DNA of 64,000 bases. It comes from Eucommia ulmoides (taxonomy: Eukaryota > Streptophyta > Magnoliopsida > Garryales > Eucommiaceae). Under the pieces are notes generated by a model. It did not search any database and had not been told where the DNA came from. It saw only the letters and a program-made list of their open reading frames with translations. How positions within the stretch are numbered: position 1 is the first letter of the stretch; each line of letters starts with the position of its first letter. Shown piece after piece: positions 46,498-56,769 of the stretch. The position numbers and the translations under genes were made by a program. The stretch is taken from contig CM028326.1 of NCBI GenBank assembly GCA_016647705.1, forward strand, positions 28,159,401 through 28,223,400. The letters are read 5' to 3'.

Positions 46498-47635
46498 CGG
46501 CATGTTTGGTTGGATGGAATTGAGGGCGGAATGGAATCGCATTCCGCCCTCAATTCTTATTCCGTTGTTTGGTTCTCCAATGGAATCACTTTTGTGATTC
46601 CATTTGAATGAAATTGAATGGAATGGGATTCCATTTGAGATGGGGTGGAATGGGATTCCAACCTAATGGAATTAATATCTTAAATTACATGATAGTCCTT
46701 GTAATTAAGCTCTTGAAAATTGAGAACAAAAACAAAAATTAGAGAACATAAATTGAAATTAGAGAACAAAAAATTGGGAATAGAAATAGAAAATTGAGAA
46801 CAAAAAATTGAGAACAAAACTAGAAAATTGATAATAGAAACTGAAAATTTAGAATAGAAACAGAAAATTGAGAACGAAAATAGAAAATTAGATAACAAGA
46901 AATTGAGAACATAAACTAAAAATTGAGAACAAAAATATAAAATAAGAGAACAGAAACAGAAAATTGAGAACATAAACTGAAAATTGAGAACAAAAATATA
47001 AAATTAGAGAACGAAAAATTGAGAATGAAAATTGAAAATTGAGAATAAAAATATAAAATTAGAGAATAGAAACTGAAAATTGAGAATAAAAACTGAAAAT
47101 TGAAAACAAAAACATAAAATTAGATAATAGAAAATTGAGAACGGAAACTGAAAATTGAGAATAAAAACAGAAAATTGAGAACAAAAAAAAATTGAGAACA
47201 TAAACTGAAAAATTGAGAACAAAAAATAGAAAATTAAAGAACGAAAAATTGAAAAAGAAAACTGAAAATTGAGAACAAAAACAGAAATTAAAGAATAGAA
47301 ACTGAAAATTGATAACAAAAATAGAAATTAGAGAACAAAAACTTAAAATTGAGTTGAATAGTGAAATATAATAAAATGAGAAAATGAATAGAATAGTGAA
47401 ATATAATCAATTTTTATTATAACCAATCAAGAAGAGAATGAAATAATAATTTTATAAGGGCAAAATGGAAATTTGACTATATTTCACTATTTCATTCTTT
47501 CTTTCATTCCATACCAACCAAACAAAAGAATGGAATAGTGATTCAATTCACAATTCCATTCCATTCCTTCTCTCATTCCTTTACTTCTTCTATTCCATTC
47601 CACCCTCATTTTATTCCGTCCAATCAAACATGCCG
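46498..47635. mobile_element. Harbinger-like MITE with internal minisatellite
   Basis: An 1138-bp element with inverted ends CGGCATGTTTGGTTGGATGG and (reverse complement) CGGCATGTTTGATTGGACGG, continuing as GAAT...GAGGG(C/T)GGAATGGAAT. It is flanked by TTA on both sides (46495-46497, 47636-47638). The paralogous unit A near 44787 reads GATCATTTAGTGTCTC without insertion, so a single TTA is the empty site. A perfect 16-bp hairpin lies at 46518-46555. It encodes no transposase. Confidence 0.88.
46700..47345. repeat. ~20-bp minisatellite (AAATTGAGAACAAAAACAGA)
   Basis: About thirty imperfect units of AAATTGAGAACAAAAACAGA fill the core of the MITE. The Phe/Ser/Leu-rich minus-strand ORFs 46680-46973 and 47004-47318 are merely translations of this array. 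Confidence 0.9.
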
Positions 47636-47756
47636 TTAGTGTTTCAAATAACTTTATAATTGTAAGTTGAATATATAGTTTCGTTAATATTTAGTTTAGT
47701 TGAATTTCAAAATTTATAAGTGCACAAAAATAATAAATTACAAAAAATAATTAATA

Positions 47757-47760
<4 letters not shown>

Positions 47761-47809
<49 letters not shown>
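47761..47809. repeat. (AT)n microsatellite
   Basis: About 24 uninterrupted AT dinucleotides. Confidence 0.98.
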
Positions 47810-47812
<3 letters not shown>

Positions 47813-48745
47813 GGTTCATAATATAATTTAACTCAACTATTTTGAAAATGGAATGTAAAAATTTTAAGCGATTTTTTTTTTTCTCAAAAAAAATTCCCTT
47901 CAATTAACTCAAAAATTTGAAAAATTCATCAAAATTTATTAATAGATGTAATGATTATAATATTTTTTTGGTTAATTTAGAAAATTTCAAACATAGATAA
48001 CTATGTGTATTGTACATTCAGAATTTATTAATAGATGTAATATTTTAATGCATTATTCACTAGGACCACTTTGGAAATATTTGTCATTTTCCTATACAAT
48101 TGTCCTCCTTGGCCCAATAAAATTTCATCAAAAATAAAGTCTAAAAAAATCTCTCCAAGTTTTCCAACTTTGCTTTTTATTATCATTTTTGAATAGTTTT
48201 CAGCCAATTTATATTTTCTCATCAAAATTATTTTATTGGAAAAAATAACTAAATAAAATAAAAAATAAATTAATTAAGTTTTTTTTTTAAATGTCATTTG
48301 TATTAACTGCTTAAATTAATTTGAGAGAATAATAATTAGAGGGATGAGTTGATGAATTATTTAAAAATTAAAAATTTCACCTAGAAAATTCACACTTCCA
48401 CTTTGAGTCGAGTTTAATTACATTATTTACACTTTAAATTTAATATATACACTTTATTTGTCAATTCTTTATTATTTATAAATTTGAGAATTAATATAAT
48501 GTTTTAATACAGACGTACATCCACAGCTTTAATACTGACGTACATCCACAACTTTCGAATTCGCAATCGTTATTAATTAAAACAAATTTACTATTTATAT
48601 TAGGTATTATATATATATAATGATTTAATTAATTTTTATTCTTATAATCCAATTATCAGTAAGTCAAATATATGATTTTTATGTTGAATTTTGCCTACTA
48701 TGACATATTTATCATTAATTCAGCATAAAATGACATTTTAACAGT

Positions 48746-49056
48746 TTAAATTTAGATTTAAAAGATAAATAGTTAAGATTGAACTCATGAGACATCTCAA
48801 TCCACGAATTTCAAATCTACATAACTCAACCCACTCAATTTTTAATTATACTTTGTATCTTTCAAATTATATATATATTATTAATTTTATTTATGGGGTG
48901 TTAATGAATTTTTATAAAAATAAAAACATAATTTTTTTTTAAAAATAAGAGAAGAAAATTTATGTTTTTTTATAAAAAAAAAATGATCAAACGAAATTGA
49001 TTGGTATTGGAGAGTTATATGGTTTAGGACTGATATAATCCATATGTATGTGATAT
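48746..49056. other. AT-rich intergenic DNA, no gene seen
   Basis: No gene or repeat boundary; poly-A/T tracts only. Confidence 0.5.
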
Positions 49057-49059
49057 TAC

Positions 49060-49759
49060 GGCCCCGTTTGGTAACCATTTCCATCCCATTCCGTTCCCAG
49101 ATTTTTGAGAATTCTGTTTGGGAATAGCGTTTGGTAATTTTTGTTTCCGTTTCCATTTCATTCCCATTTGAGAATTGTGCCCACTTTTTTCTTAAGAAAT
49201 GAGAAACAAAAAAAAGTTGTTTCTCATTATTCCCATTCCATTCCCAAAACCCATGATCACTATTCACCTACCGGCCGGCCACCGTCCGCCGCCGCCGACC
49301 GCCGCCGGTCAGCGTCCGCCGCCGCCGGCCGCCGCCGGCCACCGTCCGCCGCCGGCGGCGGTCACCGTCCGGCGACCGTCGCCGGTCACCGTCCGGCCGG
49401 AATTTTTCCGGCCACTTCCGGCAGTCGCCGACGACGGCGCCACCGCCGTCCGGTCATCGCCGGCGGGGGCACCTCCGTCTCCGACGTCGGAGAACCGTCG
49501 CCGGCCGTTTCCGGCCGGGCGGCGACGGCGCCGCCGGAGCACCGCCGGCCGGCCGGCCAAAACTGAAAAGAAAAAAAAAAAAAAAAGGGATTTTAGGATA
49601 AAATCGTTACCAAACACAATTCCCTTCCCAAAACAAAAAAAAAATTATCGTTACCAAACGCAATTCTACTCCCAAAAAGAAAACAAAATTCCCATCCCAT
49701 CCCATCCCATTCCCATCCCACTGCTGGAATTGAAACAGAAACGGTTACCAAACGCCACC
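49060..49759. mobile_element. MITE-like element with GC-rich core
   Basis: Inverted ends GGCCCCGTTTGGTAACCATT and (reverse complement) GGTGGCGTTTGGTAACCGTT. TAC flanks both sides (49057-49059, 49760-49762), a possible 3-bp target duplication. Repeated CATTCCCATTCC/CCATCCCATCCC words lie near both ends. The core is the GC-rich minisatellite at 49271-49560. Confidence 0.65.
49271..49560. repeat. GC-rich CCGCCGCCGGCCACCGTC minisatellite
   Basis: Degenerate repeats of CCGCCGCCGGC and CACCGTCCG make up about 290 bases that are over two-thirds G+C in a strongly AT-rich region. Long Pro/Ala/Arg ORFs on both strands result from the repeat, not selection. Confidence 0.85.
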
Positions 49760-49762
49760 TAC

Positions 49763-50429
49763 ATCTTCGGTAGTTCCGTCACCTTCCACCTCTGTCTTGT
49801 CCCCATTGGCTGATGAAAACTAAGCCGTTACGGATTCCAAACGGGATTTAATTCCAATATATATTATATTGGGGGAAATATCATTAACCTCCCCTTAATT
49901 TTATCATAATATAACAACTTCCTCGTTAATAATTTCGGTTAATTTTTTTTGTGCTGAAACCAGTTTTTACCCTTATGGGACCTCAATTTTTTATTTTATT
50001 TTTTTAATTTTACCGTAAGATATGTCCGAACCAACTTATATACATTTTACAGGATGTTAATGATATATGTTATTCTCTATCTCCTCCATCTCTCTATATA
50101 TTGTTAAAAAAAAGGTGACGAAGAAGAAAAATATTTTCTTCTTTTTTATTTTTAATATAATAGAATGAGAAAAAATAACATAACACAAGATGAAGAAAAT
50201 ACGATAATTCTTTTGAAAAAAAATTGTAAGATAAACACACAAAAACTTTAAGGGTAAAACAAAGGAGAAGAATATTTTTTTAAAAAATACAAGTGATGAG
50301 AAAAAATCAGACATGACCCAAATTATTGTCACATGTCCACATGCATGCGCTAGACACGAGGGGCTACAAATACAACACGCCAGAATCAACTAATACACTT
50401 CCCCTGGGATGAGCGCCATCTCGAGTAGT
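49763..50429. other. AT-rich intergenic DNA, no gene seen
   Basis: The minus-strand ORF 50057-50389 is Phe/Ile/Lys-rich with no domain. Confidence 0.5.
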
Positions 50430-50614
50430 GTCATGCCAAATGAGTGCTTTACATTATGAAAATATCGCTATGAAAGGTACCGTAGCGAAAAACTGGTACC
50501 TTATATTATGAAAATAATTTTGTATGGAAACCTAAAATAAAAATAGGCGCTAAAAATAGTTTTTCCTTACTAACCGTAGAAATTCTCGCCGATTATGCCA
50601 CATTTATTGTAGTG
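50430..50614. mobile_element. Right-end fragment of a CACTA-like DNA transposon
   Basis: Read on the minus strand, the segment begins CACTACAATAAATGTGGC followed by CGGCGAGAATTTCTACGG and GGTACC/TAGCGA repeats. CACTACAA is the signature end of plant CACTA (En/Spm) elements, which have subterminal repeats of this kind. No left end was found within the window. Confidence 0.5.
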
Positions 50615-51559
50615 GGCCGGGATTTAGGGAAATCTTATCAACCGAGTGTTTTTCAATCTACAAATACCAGAAGAGTGGTCTGACCAACTAAACATTTTTT
50701 TTCCTAACCAATACTCTGTTCAAATTTCTTCAAAATACGCGATTGATTATCACACCAAAAATGCAACACCGGTAGATTCATCCGCGATACATTATTTTGC
50801 TCGGACTTCAAGTGGGAGAGTAATTTGAGGGGTAGTTTGTGATAAGATATTTGAGGTTTGTGCTAATAATAGACAGTTGACTAACGCACTGTTATTCAAC
50901 GAGACAATCTCATGCAAAAACTTAAATTCAGAGGGTTACTTTTGCTATTTTTGAAAATATAAAGGGTGGTATGTGATATTAAATCAAACTTCATGGGTAG
51001 TTAATGACATTATATTTATTGAATGGACTCCATGCGCCAATTCAATCCCATTTTATTTTTTTATTATTATTCTCTTTTGCAACAGCAACAGCAACAACAT
51101 GCAACATACCCAATTTTACAAAGTGGCAATGGGTTTTCGCCACGTGTCCTTGTAATCAGCTGGGTGACACGTGGTGCGGTCCCAGCACGGCTTCTGGTTC
51201 TGGACGGAGAATTTTGTTAGTTTCCCGTCACGAAGCCCTCGTGACCCCCCCCCCCCCCCGCGGGGTTAGGTGGGAGACTGGACCGTGACGAATTGTGACG
51301 TCCGCTACTTCTCGTGTGTCGCAACAATATTGATTTTATCATTATTATTATTTTAATCAATTTGGATTTTTGGTCAAAAAATTTTAGAGCAGTGTACTAG
51401 AGATCCCATTTTGCTTTGCAATTTACCGATCCAATTCAGTCGTTTTTTTTAAGCCGGCAATTACTTTTGAGATTTTCTAACCAAAATACCCTTATTTAAA
51501 TGAGAATGTAATTTCCGATATAAAAAAAAATAAAATTCCGTGGTTCTATTATAAAAAAA
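50615..51559. other. Intergenic DNA with G-box pair, no gene seen
   Basis: Small ORFs only. It contains the inverted G-box pair at 51140-51174 and a 15-base C run at 51245-51259. Confidence 0.45.
51140..51174. promoter_or_regulatory. Inverted pair of ABRE/G-box words
   Basis: CCACGTGTC (51140-51148) and GACACGTGG (51166-51174) form an exact inverted repeat with a 17-base spacer. Each holds the CACGTG core bound by plant bZIP/bHLH factors. No downstream gene is visible, so it may be fortuitous. Confidence 0.4.
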
Positions 51560-51960
51560 TTAATATTTTTACACCATATTTATCAATGAAATGTCATCTT
51601 TTCAACGAAATATTAATCGCCATTTTAGAATGAATGAAACACATTTTCAGTGGATATTACATGTAAAATATATTATCAGTATTAATTTTCAGTGAATATT
51701 ACATGAAAGCATATTTTCAATGGATGTTACATGTAATATCTATAATCAGTAATTATTATAAAATTATACTTTCAATGGATGTTATATGAAACATCTATAA
51801 TTAGGAAGTATTATAAAACATATGATTTTTAATAGATGTTATATGTAACATCTATATCAGTAATTATTTTCAATTGATGTTACATGCAAACATATTTTTA
51901 TGTGGATGTTATATGTAACATCTATATTTTCAAGAGGTGTTACATGTAATATTAATGTGA
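51560..51960. repeat. Tandem AATGGATGTTACATGTAA-type repeats
   Basis: Five to six imperfect units of roughly 60-75 bp consist of AATGGATGTTACATGTAA, CATCTATAATCAGTAATTAT and a short tail. Each has the palindromic word TTACATGTAA, also frequent in 21650-22080. Confidence 0.75.
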
Positions 51961-52484
51961 TTTCCAATTGCCACATCAACTTTCTTCTCAGTTTGCTCCC
52001 TCCAACCTAAAACACGCACCCACATTTCTCTCACTGCAATTTCTCTCTTCTCTCTGCATATTTCCCTTCCCAGCTCACTTCAGGTTTGGCGATCTATACC
52101 ACCAAATCTCTCATCCACCCGTCGATCTTCTCTGAAGCACCGACGACGTCGACGATGCATGGATCTCTCATCCGCTCGTTGATCTCCTCCAGAGCATCGA
52201 CGATGATGACGATGCACGGATTCATTGTGGCGATCTCTTCGAATTCCGATTTCAAAATCTTATCTAGCCTGTGTTGATCGTGAACCACCAGGAGGGGTAA
52301 ATCTGTAATCTCGGGGCCGACCATGTTTGAAAACGAGAATTATCGGTTCAAAGAAACGTACCGATGGGACCTCTAGGTTTATTCTATTGCATGTAGGCTT
52401 AATCGATGCATTGTAATTATTTTCAATCGTATACGGTAATTTTTCCCAATTTTTATTAAACAAATTGTCACCCGTGTTCTCTCA
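51961..52484. other. Unassigned sequence with CGACGA/TCTCTC words
   Basis: Resembles in style the pyrimidine-rich ends of the element at 22427-25477 (TCATCC, CGTCGATCT, CGACGATGATGACGATG). Two overlapping ORFs on opposite strands (52086-52277, 52094-52324) have no domain. Confidence 0.35.
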
Positions 52485-52586
52485 CTGATTATTACTTTAC
52501 CGTCTCTGTTTTATATTTTATTTAAATTGAGAACACTGATTATTACTTTACCGTCTCTGTTTTATATTTTATTTAAATTAATTGAA
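52485..52586. repeat. 51-bp tandem duplication
   Basis: CTGATTATTACTTTACCGTC and the following 31 bases occur twice head to tail, starting at 52485 and 52536. Confidence 0.9.
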
Positions 52587-52758
52587 TATACTAAAAAATA
52601 GATTAAGTTAAATTTTTAAGATTTACGACGTAGTCGTAAGGCATGTGATGAAAATTAGGTCTGGCACTAAGAAGGTTAAATAAGCCCATGCAGCTATAGA
52701 ACGAGGAAGATCAAATAAAATATAAAACCGTTGATGAATATATTTAAACAGAACATTA

Positions 52759-53839
52759 GGGGCCGTTTGGTAGTGTTTCCAATTTCCCCATCCTACTTGG
52801 AATGAGATGAAAATTTTGTTTCTTAATGGGAGCAAAATTGTGTTTGGTAGCGACAATTTTTTTTTAGTTCTGGGAATAGAATTGTGTTTGATAACCATAT
52901 TATCCTAGAATTGTTTTCTCACAAGTGTTTTTTTAATTAATTTATTTAAATTTACACCGAAAAATAAGAAATCAAGAACACTAATTCTACGAAATCATCG
53001 AGAAATCAAGAACGAACCCTAAACCACAATTAAGAAATCATCAAGTAATCGAACCCTAATTCTGAGACTTTGATTTCAGTAACCGAACCATAAATCAATT
53101 TGAGTAATGAAATCGAAATCGATTTCGTGATCGATTTCAGTAATGAAATCGAAATCGATTTTGTGATCGATTTCAGTAATGAAATCGAAATCGAAATTAA
53201 AACACTAAACTCCAATCGAAATCAAAACTCTAATCGAAATCGTTGTTGCTTGAAATCAAAATTCTAAACCCTAATCGAAGTCGAAATTCTAAACCCTAAT
53301 TGAAATCGAAACCCTAATCAAAATCGTTGTTGTTCAAAATCGATTACAGCTCAAAATCAAAACCCTAATTTCGTTGTTGTTCGATTACAGCGTTGTTGCT
53401 CGAAATAAAAGTCGACGGCGAAGAGCAAAGACGATGGCGAGGAGGAGGAGGACGACGAAGACGATGGCGAGGAGTAGGACGACGACGACGAGCGAATGAC
53501 GATAGCGACGAGCGGACGACGATGGCCATGAAGAAGACGAATGAAAACAGGAGTTGAAGAAGACGGTCGCTTGGAGGAAAAAGAAATAGAAAAAAAAAGA
53601 ATGTGGTTAATAGGAGTTGAAGAAGGGCTCAGTAACTATTGTCAAAATGACCAGCGCATTTTATTTTATTTTTTGTTTGGGATGGGATAAAAAAAATAAT
53701 TGTTTCTCACCCTCTTCACAAAATCAAGATCAATTGGGGTAGGATGAGAAACAGGTTTATCAAATGTTGTTCTCAAACATAAATCTCAAAAATCTGGGAA
53801 TGAGATGAGATGAGAAGAGAACAATAACCAAACACGGCC
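52759..53839. mobile_element. Harbinger/Tourist-like MITE (1081 bp)
   Basis: Inverted ends GGGGCCGTTTGGTAGTGTT and (reverse complement) GGCCGTGTTTGGTTATTGTT, flanked by TTA on both sides (52756-52758, 53840-53842). The interior holds GAAATCGAAATCGATTT repeats (53095-53350) and a GACGATGGCGAGGAGG purine tract (53420-53530). No transposase. Confidence 0.75.
53095..53200. repeat. GATTTCAGTAATGAAATCGAAATC tandem repeats
   Basis: Three units of about 42 bp (GTGATCGATTTCAGTAATG plus AAATCGAAATCGATTTC) are followed by further AAATCGAAATC words to about 53350. Confidence 0.85.
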
Positions 53840-54064
53840 TTAATGTCTTATAATAAAATTAATATTTTTAGGCACCATGTATATATTGGCATTCTAAATA
53901 ATAATTAGGACGCTTCTTTTAATGTCTTCCTGTTAAGAGCTAATATTGATTTATGGGGAATAAATGGATGCGATTGGATTATAGAAGTTTCAGAGAAGAA
54001 AAATTGTCGCTAAAAAAATTCACCCTCCTATTTCTCAAATAGTTGAAATTAAACTTTGTACTCT

Positions 54065-54600
54065 TTCGCTACGTTTGGTACGCTGAAATTGAATAGAATG
54101 ACAATAGAATTGAAATTACTATACTAATGAAATGAAATGATTATTGTCATTCCTACGTGTGGTGACAAAATAAATTAGATGTGGTATTATAATGATCATT
54201 CTTATTCAAATATTTGATTAATATTGTAAATAAATCAGGAATGACATGTATTTGTACAATAAAGCCCCCACTTAAAAAATATATAATTTTTTTGAAATGA
54301 AGAATATTTGAATATAAACCAAATGAGGTTCTAAATAAAATGTGTATACATATAAGAGAGAGAAGAAGAAGAAGAAAAAGAAGAGGGAGGTGGCGAGTCC
54401 GGGGGGGGGGGGGGGGGTGGTGTTACCAGCATTGTTGGGGTGGTGGTACGAATGAAGAATTAAAATTTAAACCTATATAATTAGAACTAACTAATATCAA
54501 GTTTATTTTGAGATTGATTAATCCTATATTTTGTTGGATTAGAAAATTATTGGTAATGAGAATGAAATTTAATCTCATGTACCAAATATAAAGATAAAAT
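54065..54600. mobile_element. Candidate MITE-like element
   Basis: The left CGTTTGGTACGCTGAAATTG and the right end, reading (reverse complement) TATTTGGTACATGAGATTAA, are inverted and similar. It includes a 17-base G run (54401-54417) after GAAGAA repeats. No target duplication resolved. Confidence 0.45.
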
Positions 54601-55790
54601 GATGATTTATATTTAACTATTTAATTTTGAATTATTTTTTATATTTATTAATTAAAAAATAAATAAAATAAACTAAGAACGTTTTAGTACTAATTATTTA
54701 GTCCACGAGTAGTGAGTGGTTTAAGGCAAGTACAGAAAGGGCAGGGTGTTCGGTTTGACGGAGACCAGGGCGCATGCTAGAGGACAGGGTGTGCGTAGTG
54801 TACCCCCCCCTCCCTCTCGTCGATCTAACTAAACATAGTTAATTAATGATGGGATTAATGAGAATGGGCGTAGGATTAGGATAAGTATTAAAGTGGGGGG
54901 TTGCACGTCTGCTGTAGGGCGTAGGATAATAAAATATGATGGCCTTACCCTATTGGTTGGCTGTATTTTGCTGGGAGGATAGACTCGTGTACAGTTGGAT
55001 TATAAATCATTGTTGTTGGACCCAGCTAGACAACTTATTTTGTTGTTTTTAAGGTTTTTTTGTGAGAATAAACTATCGTAAAAAAAAAAAAAAAATTATA
55101 TTTCTGCTGTAATGTAAAATGGGTTCATAGTTCATACTAATCTTTCTATCACGGATAAAAAGATATTAATTAAAAATTAAGTTACAAAAGATTACTTCAA
55201 TCTCGCCAAATTTTAGAGAACCATATTTGCTTTCATTTATTCTTTTTTTCATTTATTTGTCTCTCTCTCTCTCCATCCATACTATATATTTTTAATCTAT
55301 ATAATATATAATTATGATTTTTTTTTTTTTTGTTGAAATAGGAAATGCTGTTGGAACGAGTTACTTTATAATTTTCTATTTAATTAATTTTATTTCCTAT
55401 TATAAGAATAATATAGAGATTGTTGTTAGAGATGCTCTAACCATTAATATCACTTTTGTTTGCATTATTATCCACAATTTTCTACTCAAAATATTCTTCT
55501 TTGTAATAATTTATTATTTTAATATTCGATATCCTTTTTAGAAAAATTATTACCGACACTCTCTGTCTTTAAGACATATACCACGATAATCTCTTTTATT
55601 TTATCAAATATCAAAGACATCTCTTATCTTTTTCAATTAAAACAATCAACTTCCCAAATCAGAGTTGAAGTTTAAATTTTAATTTTATCCTTACAATATA
55701 TATATTTTATTTTTAAAATCACTAAATTGGAGTTGTTTACAAAATAATTATTGAATAAAAACAAAATTTCTAAAAAATGAGGGTAAGAAA
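54601..55790. other. Intergenic DNA, no gene seen
   Basis: A GC-richer stretch at 54705-54980 has GGGCGCATGCTAG-like words and is otherwise unexplained. The remainder is AT-rich with the small hydrophobic ORF 55314-55541, which I do not support. Confidence 0.45.
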
Positions 55791-55839
55791 CTTATTTACA
55801 TAGGTCACATAAAACGCATAAGGGTTCTGCGTTTTTCAT

Positions 55840-56075
55840 TGGACAAAAAAAAAAACGCAAATGGGAAAAACGGGTATACGAAGGGAAAAAACACAAATCG
55901 GAATTGCGTTTCTCAGAAGAAACGCAATTCCGATTTGCGTTTTTTGTTTCCAATGCCGAAATTAAAAAATGGTGTCAGATATGCAAAAACCACATTGTAG
56001 AACTGCGTTTCTTTAAGAAACGCAGATCGACAATGCGTTTTTATATGAAACGCATTTTGATTTTGCGTTTTTCGT
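55840..56075. repeat. Cluster of GCGTTT/AAACGC hairpins upstream of MULE transposase
   Basis: A perfect 20-bp inverted repeat (55894-55913 and 55918-55937, loop CAGA) is followed by CTGCGTTTCTT/AAGAAACGCAG and AATGCGTTTT/GAAACGCATT. All share the same GCGTTT core, and further AAACGC words precede them. This is consistent with subterminal sequence of the MULE. Confidence 0.7.
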
Positions 56076-56769
56076 CATAAACCCTAGGCCCACACCCCTT
56101 TCCTTTTCATTTCGGTTTGAAAGTTTGGTCGCCGCTCTTCTCTTCTCCTCCATCACAGTCGCCGCTCCTCTTCTCCCTCCCATTATAGTCGGCCGCCACT
56201 CCTCTTCTCCTTTCCATCGCAGTTGGCCGCCGCCCTCCTCTATTAAGAGGTAATTTTTTTTTGGCTTTTGAAATGTACGTGTGTATATATGTGTATATGT
56301 ATGTGTATATATGTGTATATGTGTATATATTTGTAAAAATATATGTAAAAATTGAAATACAGTTTTTTTCGATTGTATGTAAAAATCAAAATATGATTTT
56401 TTTTGTATATCTCTGTGTGTGTGTGTATATATATATTTATTTTTATTTTTTTGAAAATGTAAATCTAGGTTTGTGTTTGTGCTTGTGTTTAGGGTCTAAG
56501 ATTTTAATTAATTAATTATATTAGATTTCGATTTTTATTTGCGTAGATCGGTTTTAGATGTCGTCGTTATTATATTTTGGTTTTAGTTACAAATTTATTT
56601 TTTGATTTCAATTAGAAATTTTATTTTTGGTGTTTTCAATAAGTTATTTGTTTTCAACCCAAAGTTGTGTGTTTAAATAGTTGAATTTTGTAGTTGAATT
56701 CATTTTTTTTTTAATGACAATAATATTGTCTTTGTTTTGCTTTGATTTGTGATATTATAACTGTTTGAA

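Larger units (their letters stand above)
46121..48745. repeat. Unit B of the tandem segmental duplication
   Basis: Partner of unit A. The two matching blocks are joined directly at 46470/46471. It carries the Harbinger-like MITE at 46498-47635 and an (AT)n tract at 47761-47809 that unit A lacks. Confidence 0.8.

Noticed and set aside
46680-47318. Two minus-strand ORFs of about 100 codons rich in Phe, Ser and Leu
   Set aside because: They are translations of the 20-bp minisatellite; the periodic peptide has no domain and the array varies in phase.
49141-49813. Overlapping plus-strand Pro/Ala/Arg-rich ORFs of 141 and 204 codons, and a minus-strand ORF
   Set aside because: Open on several frames at once because the GC-rich repeat lacks stops; no known domain.
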